Origin: Solirubrobacter ginsenosidimutans
Lineage (GTDB): Bacteria; Actinomycetota; Thermoleophilia; Solirubrobacterales; Solirubrobacteraceae
Length of the DNA: 64,000 nucleotides
Assembly (NCBI RefSeq): GCF_027587205.1
Contig: NZ_JAPDOD010000004.1
Span: 1 to 64,000 of the forward strand
Direction of reading: 5' to 3'
A program made the translations under genes and the position numbers. Under the pieces are notes generated by a model. That model did no database searches, was not told the DNA's origin, and saw nothing but the letters and a program-made list of their open reading frames with translations. Positions 51,642-61,920 of the stretch are shown here, piece by piece. Numbering within the stretch: the first letter of the stretch is position 1; each line of letters opens with the position of its first letter.

Positions 51642-52725
51642 GCCGTCGTCGCTGATCGCCGAGCTCTCCTATCAGTGCCCGCTGCACTGCCCTTACTGCT
51701 CGAACCCGCTCGAGATCGGCCGCGAGGCGTACCGCGACGAGCTCGAGACCGACCACTGGGTCCGCGTCTTCGAGGAGGCGGGGCGGCTCGGCGTGCTCCA
51801 GCTCGCGCTCACGGGCGGTGAGCCGATGCTGCGCCGCGATCTCGTCGAGCTGTGCGCCGGCGCGCGCGACGCGGGCCTGTATTCGTCGCTGATCACCGCC
51901 GGGACGCTCTTCACCCCGCAGCGGGCCCAGGCGCTCAAGACGGCCGGTCTGGACCACGTGCAGATCTCGATCCAGAGCCCCGATCCCGACGACAACGACC
52001 GCATCGCGGGCAACCGGTCGTTCGCGAAGAAGCTCGCGGCGGCGCGCACCGCGAAGGCGCTCGACTTCCCGCTGACGATCAATTGCGTCCTGCACCGCCA
52101 GAACCTCGACCGCGTCGAGGCGCTGCTGGAGCTCGCGCTCGAGCTCGGGGCGCAACGGGTCGAGCTCGCCAACACCCAGTACTACGGCTGGGCGGTCCCC
52201 AACCAAGGGGCGCTGATGCCGACGCTGGGCCAGCTGCGGCGCGCGGAGGAGGCGGTTCAGCGCTTCCGTGAGCGGGTGGGTCCGAAGGTCTCCGTGCTGT
52301 GGGTGCTGCCGGATTTCTACGAGGAGCTGCCGAAGGCGTGCATGGGCGGCTGGGGCAGCACGGCGATGGTGATCGCGCCCAACGGTGCGGTGATGCCCTG
52401 CCAGGCCGCGTCGACGATCCCGGAGCTCGAGTTCGCCAACGTCCGCGACCATCCGCTGCAGTGGATCTGGGATCAGTCGGAGGCCTTCGCCCGCTTCCGC
52501 GGCACGGACTGGATGCAGGAGCCGTGCCGGACGTGCCCGCTCGGTCGCCAGCAGGAGGATCGGGGCGGCTGCCGCTGTCAGGCGCTGCGGCTCACCGGCG
52601 ACGCCGCGGCGGCGGACCCGGTCTGCCGGTTCTCACCGCATCACCACCGCGTCGTCGAGGCGCGCACGGCGGCCGGCGATGAGCGGTTCCAGTACCGGAC
52701 GATGAAGAAGCCGCTGAACGTCTAG
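51631..52725 (+). CDS. pqqE: radical SAM PqqA cross-linking enzyme PqqE
   Basis: A 364-residue radical SAM enzyme joining Glu and Tyr of PqqA. The CX3CX2C cluster is Cys16, Cys20 and Cys23 in YQCPLHCPYCSNP. TGGEPMLRRDLVELC is the SAM-binding GGE motif. The C-terminal SPASM domain has PKACMGGWGST, MPCQAA and CRTCPLGRQQEDRGGCRCQA for auxiliary iron-sulfur clusters. It ends the pqqABCDE operon, and its TAG shares the palindrome CTAG with the stop of the convergent regulator gene. Confidence 0.95.
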   Translation: MHPRPSSLIAELSYQCPLHCPYCSNPLEIGREAYRDELETDHWVRVFEEAGRLGVLQLALTGGEPMLRRDLVELCAGARDAGLYSSLITAGTLFTPQRAQALKTAGLDHVQISIQSPDPDDNDRIAGNRSFAKKLAAARTAKALDFPLTINCVLHRQNLDRVEALLELALELGAQRVELANTQYYGWAVPNQGALMPTLGQLRRAEEAVQRFRERVGPKVSVLWVLPDFYEELPKACMGGWGSTAMVIAPNGAVMPCQAASTIPELEFANVRDHPLQWIWDQSEAFARFRGTDWMQEPCRTCPLGRQQEDRGGCRCQALRLTGDAAAADPVCRFSPHHHRVVEARTAAGDERFQYRTMKKPLNV

Positions 52726-54122
52726 AGCCCGAGCGCGCGCCGCACGGTCGGGACGTTGCGGCGAGAGACAGGGACCGCCTCGTGCGTGGTGCCGTCCATG
52801 ATCAACGACAGGTCGCCGCGCGGCCCGCGCTCGACCACGCGGACGCGTGACAGGTTCACGAGGAAGCGCCGGTGGACGCGCAGGAACTCGCCGCCGGACA
52901 GCTCGACCTCGAGCTTGTCGATGCCACGCACCGCGGCTTGCAGGCGCCCCTCCTCGGTGACGAGCCAGACATCGTTGCCGTCGGCCTCCGCGAACTGGAC
53001 TTCGAGCGGGCGCAACAAGATCATGCTCTCGCCGCTCACGCCCACGATGCGCGACGGCGGAGCGAGGCCTGGCTCGTGCCGCTCGCGCTCGATCGGCTCG
53101 CCGTGCTCGGAGCCGAAGAACGCGAGCGTCCCGATCGGCTGGTCGACGAGGAACACCGGGCGCAGGCTGATCCGGCAGGGCTCGCCGCTCAGCTCGGTCA
53201 CCACCTGGGTCGAGCCGACCCAGCCGTGGTCGAGCTGCGCCTGCTCGATGGCGTGTCGGGCGAGGCGCCGGAAGTCCGGGGTCGGTTGCCAGCGGACCGC
53301 CGGGTCGAGCGCCTGCACCCGCGCGGGGACGCCGAGAACGAGGCTGGCTGCCTCGTCGGCGATGATGACCCTGCCGCTCGCGTCCAGGGCGGCGAGCCCC
53401 TGTCCGGACTGCGCTCGGGTCTGGGTGAACGCCGCGGCCAGCTCGGCGCCGCTGTCGTGGGCACGCTGGCGCAGGATCGCGCGCGCCCCGCCGACCGCTT
53501 TCGACAGCCACCCGGCAGCTTGGGCCGGGAGGTTGCTGCGCCAGGCCGAGACGTCGAGGACCGCGACGGGATCGTGCGTCACGGCGTCGCGGACCGCCAC
53601 ACCGGCACACACCCACTCGTCCAGGCCCCTGCACCAGTGCTCGGGCCCGCTGATCAGCACCGGCCCGGGCGCCTCCAGCGCCGTGCCCATCCCGTTGGTG
53701 CCCGTGGCCGCCTCCGACCAGCACGACCACGGCGCCATGTTGCTGTCGCGGGCGCGTGTCAGCGTCGTCTTATCGCCCTGGACGGTCAGGATTCGAGCCG
53801 TTCCATCGGTGACGGTGACGACGCCGCCGGCGCTCTCGACCTCGCTCGCGATCGACGCCGCGGCGCCGCCGAGCTGGGCGAACACGATCTCGTGCTCGAG
53901 CGTGTGCTCCGACGAGGACTCCTTCTGCGCGGACGCGGCCGGAGCCTGGCTCAGGCCCGGGTCGACCCGATACTGCTCGCGGCAGCGATACCACGACGTG
54001 GCCACCTCGGGCCGGACCCCGCGCACGCGGTCGTCCCCGGCAAGGAACCGCTCGCGTGCGGCGTTCACGGCCCTGTAGCGCTCCGCGTCGGTCACGCGAT
54101 TGCGCTTTGCGGTCTGGCTCAT
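52722..54122 (-). CDS. AcoR/MimR-like GAF sensor with LytTR DNA-binding domain
   Basis: A 466-residue regulator. Residues 1-230 match the sensor part of AcoR/MimR-type activators (RPEVATSWYRCREQYRVDPG, then AATGTNGMGTALE and CAGVAVRDAVTHDPVAVLDV). A PAS-like segment follows (about 235-345). The last 110 residues are a LytTR DNA-binding domain (VQFAEADGNDVWLVTEEG, GGEFLRVHRRFLVNLSRVRV). The usual sigma-54 AAA domain is absent. AcoR/MimR sensors often respond to alcohols or similar small molecules, so control of the adjacent PQQ genes is a fair guess. A basic N-terminus (AKRNRVTDAERYRA) follows the ATG. Confidence 0.85.
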   Translation of the reverse strand: MSQTAKRNRVTDAERYRAVNAARERFLAGDDRVRGVRPEVATSWYRCREQYRVDPGLSQAPAASAQKESSSEHTLEHEIVFAQLGGAAASIASEVESAGGVVTVTDGTARILTVQGDKTTLTRARDSNMAPWSCWSEAATGTNGMGTALEAPGPVLISGPEHWCRGLDEWVCAGVAVRDAVTHDPVAVLDVSAWRSNLPAQAAGWLSKAVGGARAILRQRAHDSGAELAAAFTQTRAQSGQGLAALDASGRVIIADEAASLVLGVPARVQALDPAVRWQPTPDFRRLARHAIEQAQLDHGWVGSTQVVTELSGEPCRISLRPVFLVDQPIGTLAFFGSEHGEPIERERHEPGLAPPSRIVGVSGESMILLRPLEVQFAEADGNDVWLVTEEGRLQAAVRGIDKLEVELSGGEFLRVHRRFLVNLSRVRVVERGPRGDLSLIMDGTTHEAVPVSRRNVPTVRRALGL

Positions 54123-54299
54123 ACGGCGGTCAGGGCTCTACGTCGCATCGGGGTCTACTCACGTCAACGCCCGCATCGAAAGCGCTCGCGCCCGCGGGCG
54201 GTGTTCACCTCGGTTGGAAGGCTAACCCACTCGAGCACGACACTACCCGGGTCCGCGAGACTGACACGCGCGCCGAGACGCACGTCCCGGATGTGACGG

Positions 54300-54316
54300 C
54301 CAGACATCCGTCTATT
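54300..54316. promoter_or_regulatory. 17-bp motif, copy 1 (upstream of the GlxA-type gene)
   Basis: CCAGACATCCGTCTATT lies 70 bases before the start of the GlxA-type regulator. It differs at one position from the motif upstream of ftsH. The following bases extend it into a small hairpin (CCGTC, TATTC, GACGG). It may be a shared promoter or operator element. Confidence 0.45.
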
Positions 54317-54385
54317 CGACGGGTGGCGGAAATCGTGGGATATCGGTCCTAGGCGCCAGCGTAGGTGCGTGGCAGGATTGTCGGC

Positions 54386-55351
54386 ATGCCACCGATCCGC
54401 CGAGTCCTGGTTCTCGCCGTCGACGGCGTCCAATCGCTGGACGTGATGGGTCCGATCGAGGTCTTCTGCGACGCCAACGACCTGGTGCCCGGTACGTACC
54501 GCATCGATGTGGTCGGCCCCGGCCGCGACGGCCAGATCACGATGAGCAACGGCCTCAAGCTCGGCGTCGATCCGCTGCCCGAGCCGCCCCCGCGCCATGA
54601 CACACTCGTGGTGGCCGGAGGCGAGGGCGCCCGGCGGGCGAGCGACGACCCGGCGATCGTCGACTGGATCGCGCGGGCCTCGCGCCGCGCGCGGCGCACC
54701 ACGTCGATCTGCACGGGTTCCTACCTGCTGGCGGCGGCCGGCCTGCTGAACGGGCGCCGCGCGACGACCCATTGGAACTACTGCACGGTCCTGGCCCAGC
54801 GCTACCCCGAGGTGGACATCGATCCCGACCCGTTGTTCGTCCGCGACGGCGACGTCTGGACCTCGGCCGGGATCACCGCGGGGATCGACCTCGCGCTGGC
54901 CCTGGTCGAAGAGGATCTCGGCGCGGACGTGGCGCTGGCGGTCGCGCGCCTCTTGGTCGTGTTCTTCAAGCGTCCCGGCGGCCAGTCGCAGTTCAGCGGC
55001 GCGCTGTCGGTCCAGCAGGCGTCGCGGCCGGCGCTGCGCGAGTTGCAGGCGTGGATCGGCGGCCATCTCGACGAGGACCTCTCGGTCGCCGCCCTGGCCG
55101 ACCGCGCGCAGCTCAGCGAGCGCTCCTTCGCGCGCGCCTTCCGCGCCGAAGTCGGGCAGACCCCGGCGGTCTACGTCGAGACGCTGCGCGTCGAACGCGC
55201 CCGCGCGCTGTTGGAAGACGGCGCCCAGTCGCTCGACGCGGTCGCGCGGGCTGCCGGCTTCTCGAGCCCCGAGGTGCTGCGTCGCGCCTTTCACCGGCGC
55301 GTGGGCGTGAGCCCGGCCGCCTACCGCGAGCGCTTCCGCCTCGCGGCCTGA
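54386..55351 (+). CDS. GlxA-type transcriptional regulator (DJ-1/PfpI domain plus AraC HTH)
   Basis: A 321-residue protein. Residues 1-185 form a class I glutamine-amidotransferase-like DJ-1/PfpI domain: VLVLAVDGVQSLDVMGPIEV and, at the nucleophile elbow, TTSICTGSYLLAAAGLLNGR with the Cys. Residues about 215-320 hold the AraC-type double helix-turn-helix (LSVAALADRAQLSERSFARA, DAVARAAGFSSPEVLRRAFH). The inducer is unknown. The ATG at 54386 was chosen because the domain begins there. The 263-base upstream gap contains the 17-bp motif. It may control the copper genes downstream or act elsewhere. Confidence 0.88.
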   Translation: MPPIRRVLVLAVDGVQSLDVMGPIEVFCDANDLVPGTYRIDVVGPGRDGQITMSNGLKLGVDPLPEPPPRHDTLVVAGGEGARRASDDPAIVDWIARASRRARRTTSICTGSYLLAAAGLLNGRRATTHWNYCTVLAQRYPEVDIDPDPLFVRDGDVWTSAGITAGIDLALALVEEDLGADVALAVARLLVVFFKRPGGQSQFSGALSVQQASRPALRELQAWIGGHLDEDLSVAALADRAQLSERSFARAFRAEVGQTPAVYVETLRVERARALLEDGAQSLDAVARAAGFSSPEVLRRAFHRRVGVSPAAYRERFRLAA

Positions 55352-55385
55352 AGCGTTCGTTGCCTACCCCCAAAGGAAACCCTGC

Positions 55386-55418
55386 ATGAGCCGCTCGACG
55401 AGACAGGTGACGGCATGA
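55386..55418 (+). other. possible 10-codon leader peptide upstream of the copper operon
   Basis: An ATG at 55386, preceded by AAAGGA, opens MSRSTRQVTA and stops at TGA 55416-55418, overlapping the ATG of the next gene as ATGA. It could couple or regulate translation of the copper-associated protein. It is too short for homology. Confidence 0.35.
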
Positions 55419-56239
55419 AGGTTGCCGGCCGACTGGCCGGGTTCGCCCTCATGGCCACGTTGGTGTTCGCCGGCGCCGCATTCGCCGGCAGCCGCCTCGA
55501 CGTGCACCCCGGCAAGACCACCACCACGCCCAGCATGGGCGCCATGACGCCGCAGCCGGTGCGCGGGCTCGCCGTCAGCGAGAACGGACTCACGCTCCAG
55601 CTCGCGCGCCGGACCGCGCCGCAAGGCAAGCCGTTCGCGCTGGCCTTCCGCATCATCGGCCGCCGCGGACAGACCGTGCGCGACTTCGAGCTCGAGCACA
55701 CCAAGCGCATGCACCTCATCGTCGTGCGCCGCGACATGACCGGCTTCCAGCACCTGCACCCGGCCGAGAACGCCGACGGCACATGGTCGCTCCCCGTCAC
55801 TCTTGGAGATGCGGGCACCTACCGCGTGTTCGCCGACTTCAGCGTGGGCGAGAAGCCCTACACGCTGACCGACGACATCACCGTCGACGGTTCTGTGCGC
55901 TCGCAGGCGCTGCCCGCGCCGACCGACGCCGTCGCGGTCGATGGCCTGCGCGTCGCGCTCAGCCGGAGCGTCACCAAGGCCGGCCGGGAATCGGAGCTGG
56001 CGCTCACGGTCACCCGGGCCGGCAGGCCGGTCGCCATCCAGAACTACCTCGGCGCCAAGGGTCACCTCGTGGCACTGCGCCAGGGCGATCTCGCCTTCCT
56101 GCACGTCCACCCCGACGAGAACCGCCTGCGGTTCATGGCGACGTTCCCGACCCCGGGCACCTACCGCCTGTTCCTCCAGTTCAAGACCGCCGACGGGCAT
56201 CTGCACACCGCCGCGTTCACCCAGGAGGTGACCCGATGA
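55415..56239 (+). CDS. secreted His-rich protein associated with copper export
   Basis: A 274-residue protein with a signal peptide (VAGRLAGFALMATLVFAGAAFA). The mature part has two similar beta-sandwich halves, each with a histidine cluster: KRMHLIVVRRDMTGFQHLHP and KGHLVALRQGDLAFLHVHP. Methionine and histidine near the first half suggest metal binding. It overlaps copA by four bases, so it probably binds or relays copper outside the membrane. No named family is assigned with certainty. Confidence 0.78.
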   Translation: MKVAGRLAGFALMATLVFAGAAFAGSRLDVHPGKTTTTPSMGAMTPQPVRGLAVSENGLTLQLARRTAPQGKPFALAFRIIGRRGQTVRDFELEHTKRMHLIVVRRDMTGFQHLHPAENADGTWSLPVTLGDAGTYRVFADFSVGEKPYTLTDDITVDGSVRSQALPAPTDAVAVDGLRVALSRSVTKAGRESELALTVTRAGRPVAIQNYLGAKGHLVALRQGDLAFLHVHPDENRLRFMATFPTPGTYRLFLQFKTADGHLHTAAFTQEVTR

Positions 56240-58479
56240 GCACCATCGCGATCGAGCGCGTCGAGCTGCCGATCACCGGCATGACGTGCGCCTCGTGCGC
56301 CAACCGCATCGAGCGCACGCTCAACAAGCTCGAGGGCGTCACCGCGTCGGTGAACTACGCCACCGAGAAGGCCCGGGTCGAGTTCGACCCGGGCGCGGTC
56401 GCCCCGCAGCAGCTCGTGGCCGCCGTGGAAGCCGCCGGCTACCAGGCCACGTTGCCGTCCGCTGAGCCCGAAGCTTCCGCTGCGGCGGGCGAACTCGATG
56501 AGACCGCGCCGCTGCGGCGCCGCCTGATCCTCGCCGCGCTGCTCTCGGTGCCGGCGCTGCTGCTGGCGATGATCCCCGCGCTGCAGTTCGACAACTTCCA
56601 ATGGCTCTCGCTGAACCTCGTCACGCCCGTGGTGCTGTGGGCGGCCTTGCCGTTCCACAAGGCCGCGTGGGCCAATCTCAAACACGGCACCGCCACGATG
56701 GACACGCTGATCTCGGTCGGCACGCTCGCTGCCTGGCTGTGGTCGCTGTACGCGCTGTTCCTCGGCGACGCCGGCATGAACGACATGCGCATGGCCTTCG
56801 ACGTCATCCCCAAACCGGGTGAGGGTGCCGACCAGATCTATCTGGAGACGGCGGGCATCGTCACGACGTTCCTGCTCGCGGGCCGCTACTTCGAGGCGAA
56901 GGCCAAGCGCCGTGCCGGCGCCGCGCTCACCGCGCTGCTGGAACTCGGCGCCAAGGACGTCGCCGTTCTGGACGCCGACGGCACCGAGCGCCGCATCGCG
57001 GTCGAGCAGCTCAAGGTCGGTGACCGCTTCATGGTCCGCCCCGGCGAGAAGGTCGCCACCGACGGCATCGTCGAGGACGGTGTGAGCGCGGTTGACATGA
57101 GCATGCTCACCGGCGAGTCGGTGCCCGTCGAGGTCAAGCCCGGGACCGTGATCGCGGGCGCGACGGTCAACGCCGGCGGACGCCTCATCGTGCGCGCCAC
57201 CAAGGTCGGCGGCGACACCGCGCTGGCCCAGATCGCCCGCCTCGTCGAGGACGCCCAGACCGGCAAGGCCCCGGTCCAGCGCCTCGCCGATCGCATCTCC
57301 GGCGTGTTCGTGCCGATCGTGATCACGCTCGCGCTCGCGACGCTCGGGTTCTGGCTGGGCACCGGCGAGAGCGCGAGCTTCGCGTTCACCGCCGCGGTCG
57401 CCGTGCTGATCATCGCCTGCCCATGCGCGCTCGGGCTCGCGACGCCGACCGCCTTGATGGTCGGCACCGGTCGCGGCGCCCAGCTCGGACTGCTGATCAA
57501 AGGCCCCGAAGTGTTGGAGTCCACGCGCCGCGTCGACACGGTCGTGCTCGATAAGACCGGCACCGTGACCACCGGCAAGATGCGCCTGCTCGAGTTCACC
57601 GTCGCCGACGGCGTCGACCGCGACCAGGCGCTGCGGCTCGTCGGCGCCCTCGAGCACGCGTCCGAGCACCCGATCGCCCAGGCCATCGCCAGGGCGGCGG
57701 CCGCGCAGAGCGCGCCGGCGGACGTCGAGGCCTTCACCAATCGCGAGGGCCTCGGCGTCGAGGGCCTCGTCGAGGGCCACGCACTCGTCGTCGGCCGGCC
57801 GGCCCTGCTGAATTCGGCACGCCCGCCCATGCAGCTCCCGCCCGAGCTCGACGCCGCCCGCCGTGCCGCCGAGGCGCGCGGGCAGACGGCGATCGCGGCC
57901 GGCTGGGACGGACAGGCGACCGCGATCTTCGTCGTCGCCGACACCGTCAAGGCGTCATCCGCCGATGCCGTCGCGTCACTGAAGGCGCTCGGGCTGCGAC
58001 CCGTGCTGCTCACCGGCGACAACGCGACCACGGCGCGCGCCGTCGCGGACGAGGTTGGCATCGACGAGGTCATCGCCGAGGTCCTGCCGGGCGACAAGGC
58101 GGACGTCATCCGCCGCCTGCAGGCCGAAGGCCACGTCGTCGCGATGGTCGGCGACGGCGTCAACGACGCTCCTGCACTCGCGCAGGCCGACCTCGGGCTG
58201 AGCATCGGCACCGGCACCGACGTCGCGATCGAGGCCTCCGACCTCACGCTCGTCTCCGGCGATCTGCGCGCCGCCACCGACGCGATCCGGCTCTCGCGCG
58301 CGACGCTGCGCACGATCAAGCAGAACCTGTCGTGGGCGTTCGGCTACAACGTCGCCGCCATCCCGCTGGCCGCGGTCGGCCTGCTCAACCCGGTCATCGC
58401 CAGTCTCGCGATGGTCTTCTCCAGCATCTCGGTCGTCTCCAACGCGCTGCGCCTGCGCCGCTTCAACGCCCAGCGCTAG
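56236..58479 (+). CDS. copA: copper-translocating P1B-type ATPase
   Basis: A 747-residue pump. An N-terminal heavy-metal-associated domain has GMTCASCANRIE. The membrane part carries the CPC ion motif in LIIACPCALGLATPTALMVG. The actuator loop has MLTGESVPVEV, the phosphorylation site is DKTGTVTTGK, and the hinge is MVGDGVNDAPALAQADLGLS; HP is seen in EHASEHPIAQA. These fit Cu(I) export (P1B-1). A strong AGGAGGTGA ribosome site lies before the ATG, which overlaps the upstream gene (ATGA). It would protect against copper. Confidence 0.93.
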   Translation: MSTIAIERVELPITGMTCASCANRIERTLNKLEGVTASVNYATEKARVEFDPGAVAPQQLVAAVEAAGYQATLPSAEPEASAAAGELDETAPLRRRLILAALLSVPALLLAMIPALQFDNFQWLSLNLVTPVVLWAALPFHKAAWANLKHGTATMDTLISVGTLAAWLWSLYALFLGDAGMNDMRMAFDVIPKPGEGADQIYLETAGIVTTFLLAGRYFEAKAKRRAGAALTALLELGAKDVAVLDADGTERRIAVEQLKVGDRFMVRPGEKVATDGIVEDGVSAVDMSMLTGESVPVEVKPGTVIAGATVNAGGRLIVRATKVGGDTALAQIARLVEDAQTGKAPVQRLADRISGVFVPIVITLALATLGFWLGTGESASFAFTAAVAVLIIACPCALGLATPTALMVGTGRGAQLGLLIKGPEVLESTRRVDTVVLDKTGTVTTGKMRLLEFTVADGVDRDQALRLVGALEHASEHPIAQAIARAAAAQSAPADVEAFTNREGLGVEGLVEGHALVVGRPALLNSARPPMQLPPELDAARRAAEARGQTAIAAGWDGQATAIFVVADTVKASSADAVASLKALGLRPVLLTGDNATTARAVADEVGIDEVIAEVLPGDKADVIRRLQAEGHVVAMVGDGVNDAPALAQADLGLSIGTGTDVAIEASDLTLVSGDLRAATDAIRLSRATLRTIKQNLSWAFGYNVAAIPLAAVGLLNPVIASLAMVFSSISVVSNALRLRRFNAQR

Positions 58480-58505
58480 CGGGCACGAACTCCTGGATCG
58501 CCTGA

Positions 58506-59951
<1,446 letters not shown>

Positions 59952-59953
59952 CG

Positions 59954-59970
59954 CCAGATATCCGTCTATT
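59954..59970. promoter_or_regulatory. 17-bp motif, copy 2 (upstream of the FtsH-type gene)
   Basis: CCAGATATCCGTCTATT lies 67 bases before the FtsH start and matches copy 1 at 16 of 17 positions. Equal spacing to two unrelated genes suggests a common promoter or operator element. Confidence 0.45.
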
Positions 59971-60036
59971 TCGCGTCGCAGTGGAGGCAGACCGTCGTAG
60001 AGTGCCCCATTAGCTTCTCGCTCCCAAACCATTTCC

Positions 60037-61920
60037 GTGCGCCTGCCTAAGCTCTCTTTCGAGCCGCTCGCGATCGCCTTCGCGACGCTGGCGGCCCTGC
60101 TCCTCGTGGTCTTCCTGGTGATGCTCGGGGCGACCCAGCCGCGCTCGAACGGGGTGGAGCTGCCGTATTCGAGCGTGCAGCGCATGGCGGCCGCCGGGCA
60201 GGTCCGCCGCGCGACCCAGCTCGACTACGACCACCGGCTGCTGATCACCGACCGCGCCGGACGCGAGAGCTGGACGAGCTACCCGGCCAACGGCGCGTTG
60301 GAGGACCAGCTGCTGAGCCAGCTGTCCGCGAAGGGCGCGGCGGTCGTGATCGACTCTCAGAGCAGCAAGCAGGCGCGTCGCCTGATCGTGCAGGTGCTGC
60401 TGCCGATCCTGATCCTCGCCGCGCTGTTCGCGCTGTTCATGCGGCTCAGCCAGCAGTCCGACGCCGGCGGCATGGGCGGGTTCTCACGCTGGCGCGGGCG
60501 CCGCTCGGCGCTGGGCCCCGGCAACGTGGGCGGCCCGTCGTTCGACGACGTCGCGGGCGCCGGCGGCGCGGTCGCCGAGCTGCAGGAGCTGTGCGACCTG
60601 CTGCGCTTCCCGGAGCGCTATGCGGCGCTCGGGGCGCGGGCTCCGAAGGGCGCGCTGCTCGTGGGCCCGCCGGGCACGGGCAAGACGCTGCTCGCCCGCG
60701 CGACCGCGGGCGAGGCGCACGCCGCCTTCTTCTCCGTCTCGGGCGCGGAGTTCGTGGAGTCGCTCGTCGGCATCGGCGCCGCGCGCATCCGCGACCTGTT
60801 CGCCCAGGCGCGCGCGGCCGCGCCCGCGATCGTGTTCATCGACGAGCTCGACGCCGTCGGGCGCAAGCGCGGCGCCGGTGTCGGCCAGGGCAACGACGAG
60901 CGCGAGCAGACGCTCAACCAGCTCCTCGTCGAGATGGACGGCTTCGATGCCGGCCGCGGGCTGATCGTCCTCGCGGCGACGAACCGCCCGGACATCCTCG
61001 ACCCCGCGCTGCTGCGCCCGGGGCGGTTCGATCGCCAGATCACGGTCGACGCTCCCGACCTCGAGGGCCGGACGGCGATCCTCGACCTCTATCTGGCGGA
61101 TCGCCCGTGCGACCCGGACGTCGTGGCCGTCGACATCGCTCGCCGCTGCCCCGGCTTCACCGGCGCCGAGCTGGAGAACGTCGTCAACGAGGCGGCGCTG
61201 CTCAGCGCTCGCTCGGGCCAGCGCATGATCGGCGTGCATGACCTCGACGAGGCGATCCAACGCGTCGTGGGCGGGCCGCGGACCGAGACGCACGTGCTCT
61301 CGGACGAGGAGCTCGAGACGATCGCGATCCACGAGGCGGCGCATGCCGTCGTCGCGTCCGCGTACGGCGACGGCGACCAGCTGCACAACCTGTCGATCGT
61401 CGCGCGCGGGCGCCGGCTCGGACGGGCGACGGCGTTGCTCCTGCACCGCGACCGCGCGGTGCTGCGCCGGAGCGATCTCGAGCGCCAGCTGACCGTCACG
61501 ATGGCGGGAGCCGCCGCGGAGCGGCTGGCGTTCGGCGAGGTGTCGACCGCGGTCAACGAGGACCTGCACACCGCGACGCAGCTCGCGCGCTCGATGGTCA
61601 CCTCGTTCGGCATGTCCTCGCTCGGCCCGGTGACGATCGGCGAGCACAGCGCCGAGGTGTTCCTCGGCGCGTCGCTGCAGGAGCTGGGCAGCGTCGGCCC
61701 CGGCACGCTCGAGCGCATCGACGCCGAGACGCGCGCGATCGTCGAGGCGGCCGAGGAGCGGGCGATGGCGACGCTGCGGATGAACTGGGTCGTGGTCGAG
61801 GCGATCGCTCGTGATCTCGTCGAGTACGAGACGCTCGACGGCGTCCCGCTGCTCGCGCATCTGGCCGGCGTCCACGCCGCGCCGCTGCGCGATGTCGACG
61901 GGGGGAACGTGGCGCCGTGA
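60037..61920 (+). CDS. ftsH: FtsH-type AAA+ membrane metalloprotease
   Basis: A 627-residue protein with a membrane helix near 13-34, an extracytoplasmic domain, and a second helix near 117-136. The AAA domain has Walker A GPPGTGKT from residue 210, Walker B AIVFIDELDAVGRKRG, and the second region of homology ATNRPDILDPALLRPGRFDR. The protease zinc site is HEAAH (His432 and His436), with an Asp in NEDLHTATQLARSMV as third ligand. The start is GTG. It degrades membrane and regulatory proteins. It is probably a second FtsH paralogue, because its sequence is more divergent than a housekeeping copy. It overlaps the next gene by four bases (GTGA). Confidence 0.92.
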   Translation: MRLPKLSFEPLAIAFATLAALLLVVFLVMLGATQPRSNGVELPYSSVQRMAAAGQVRRATQLDYDHRLLITDRAGRESWTSYPANGALEDQLLSQLSAKGAAVVIDSQSSKQARRLIVQVLLPILILAALFALFMRLSQQSDAGGMGGFSRWRGRRSALGPGNVGGPSFDDVAGAGGAVAELQELCDLLRFPERYAALGARAPKGALLVGPPGTGKTLLARATAGEAHAAFFSVSGAEFVESLVGIGAARIRDLFAQARAAAPAIVFIDELDAVGRKRGAGVGQGNDEREQTLNQLLVEMDGFDAGRGLIVLAATNRPDILDPALLRPGRFDRQITVDAPDLEGRTAILDLYLADRPCDPDVVAVDIARRCPGFTGAELENVVNEAALLSARSGQRMIGVHDLDEAIQRVVGGPRTETHVLSDEELETIAIHEAAHAVVASAYGDGDQLHNLSIVARGRRLGRATALLLHRDRAVLRRSDLERQLTVTMAGAAAERLAFGEVSTAVNEDLHTATQLARSMVTSFGMSSLGPVTIGEHSAEVFLGASLQELGSVGPGTLERIDAETRAIVEAAEERAMATLRMNWVVVEAIARDLVEYETLDGVPLLAHLAGVHAAPLRDVDGGNVAP

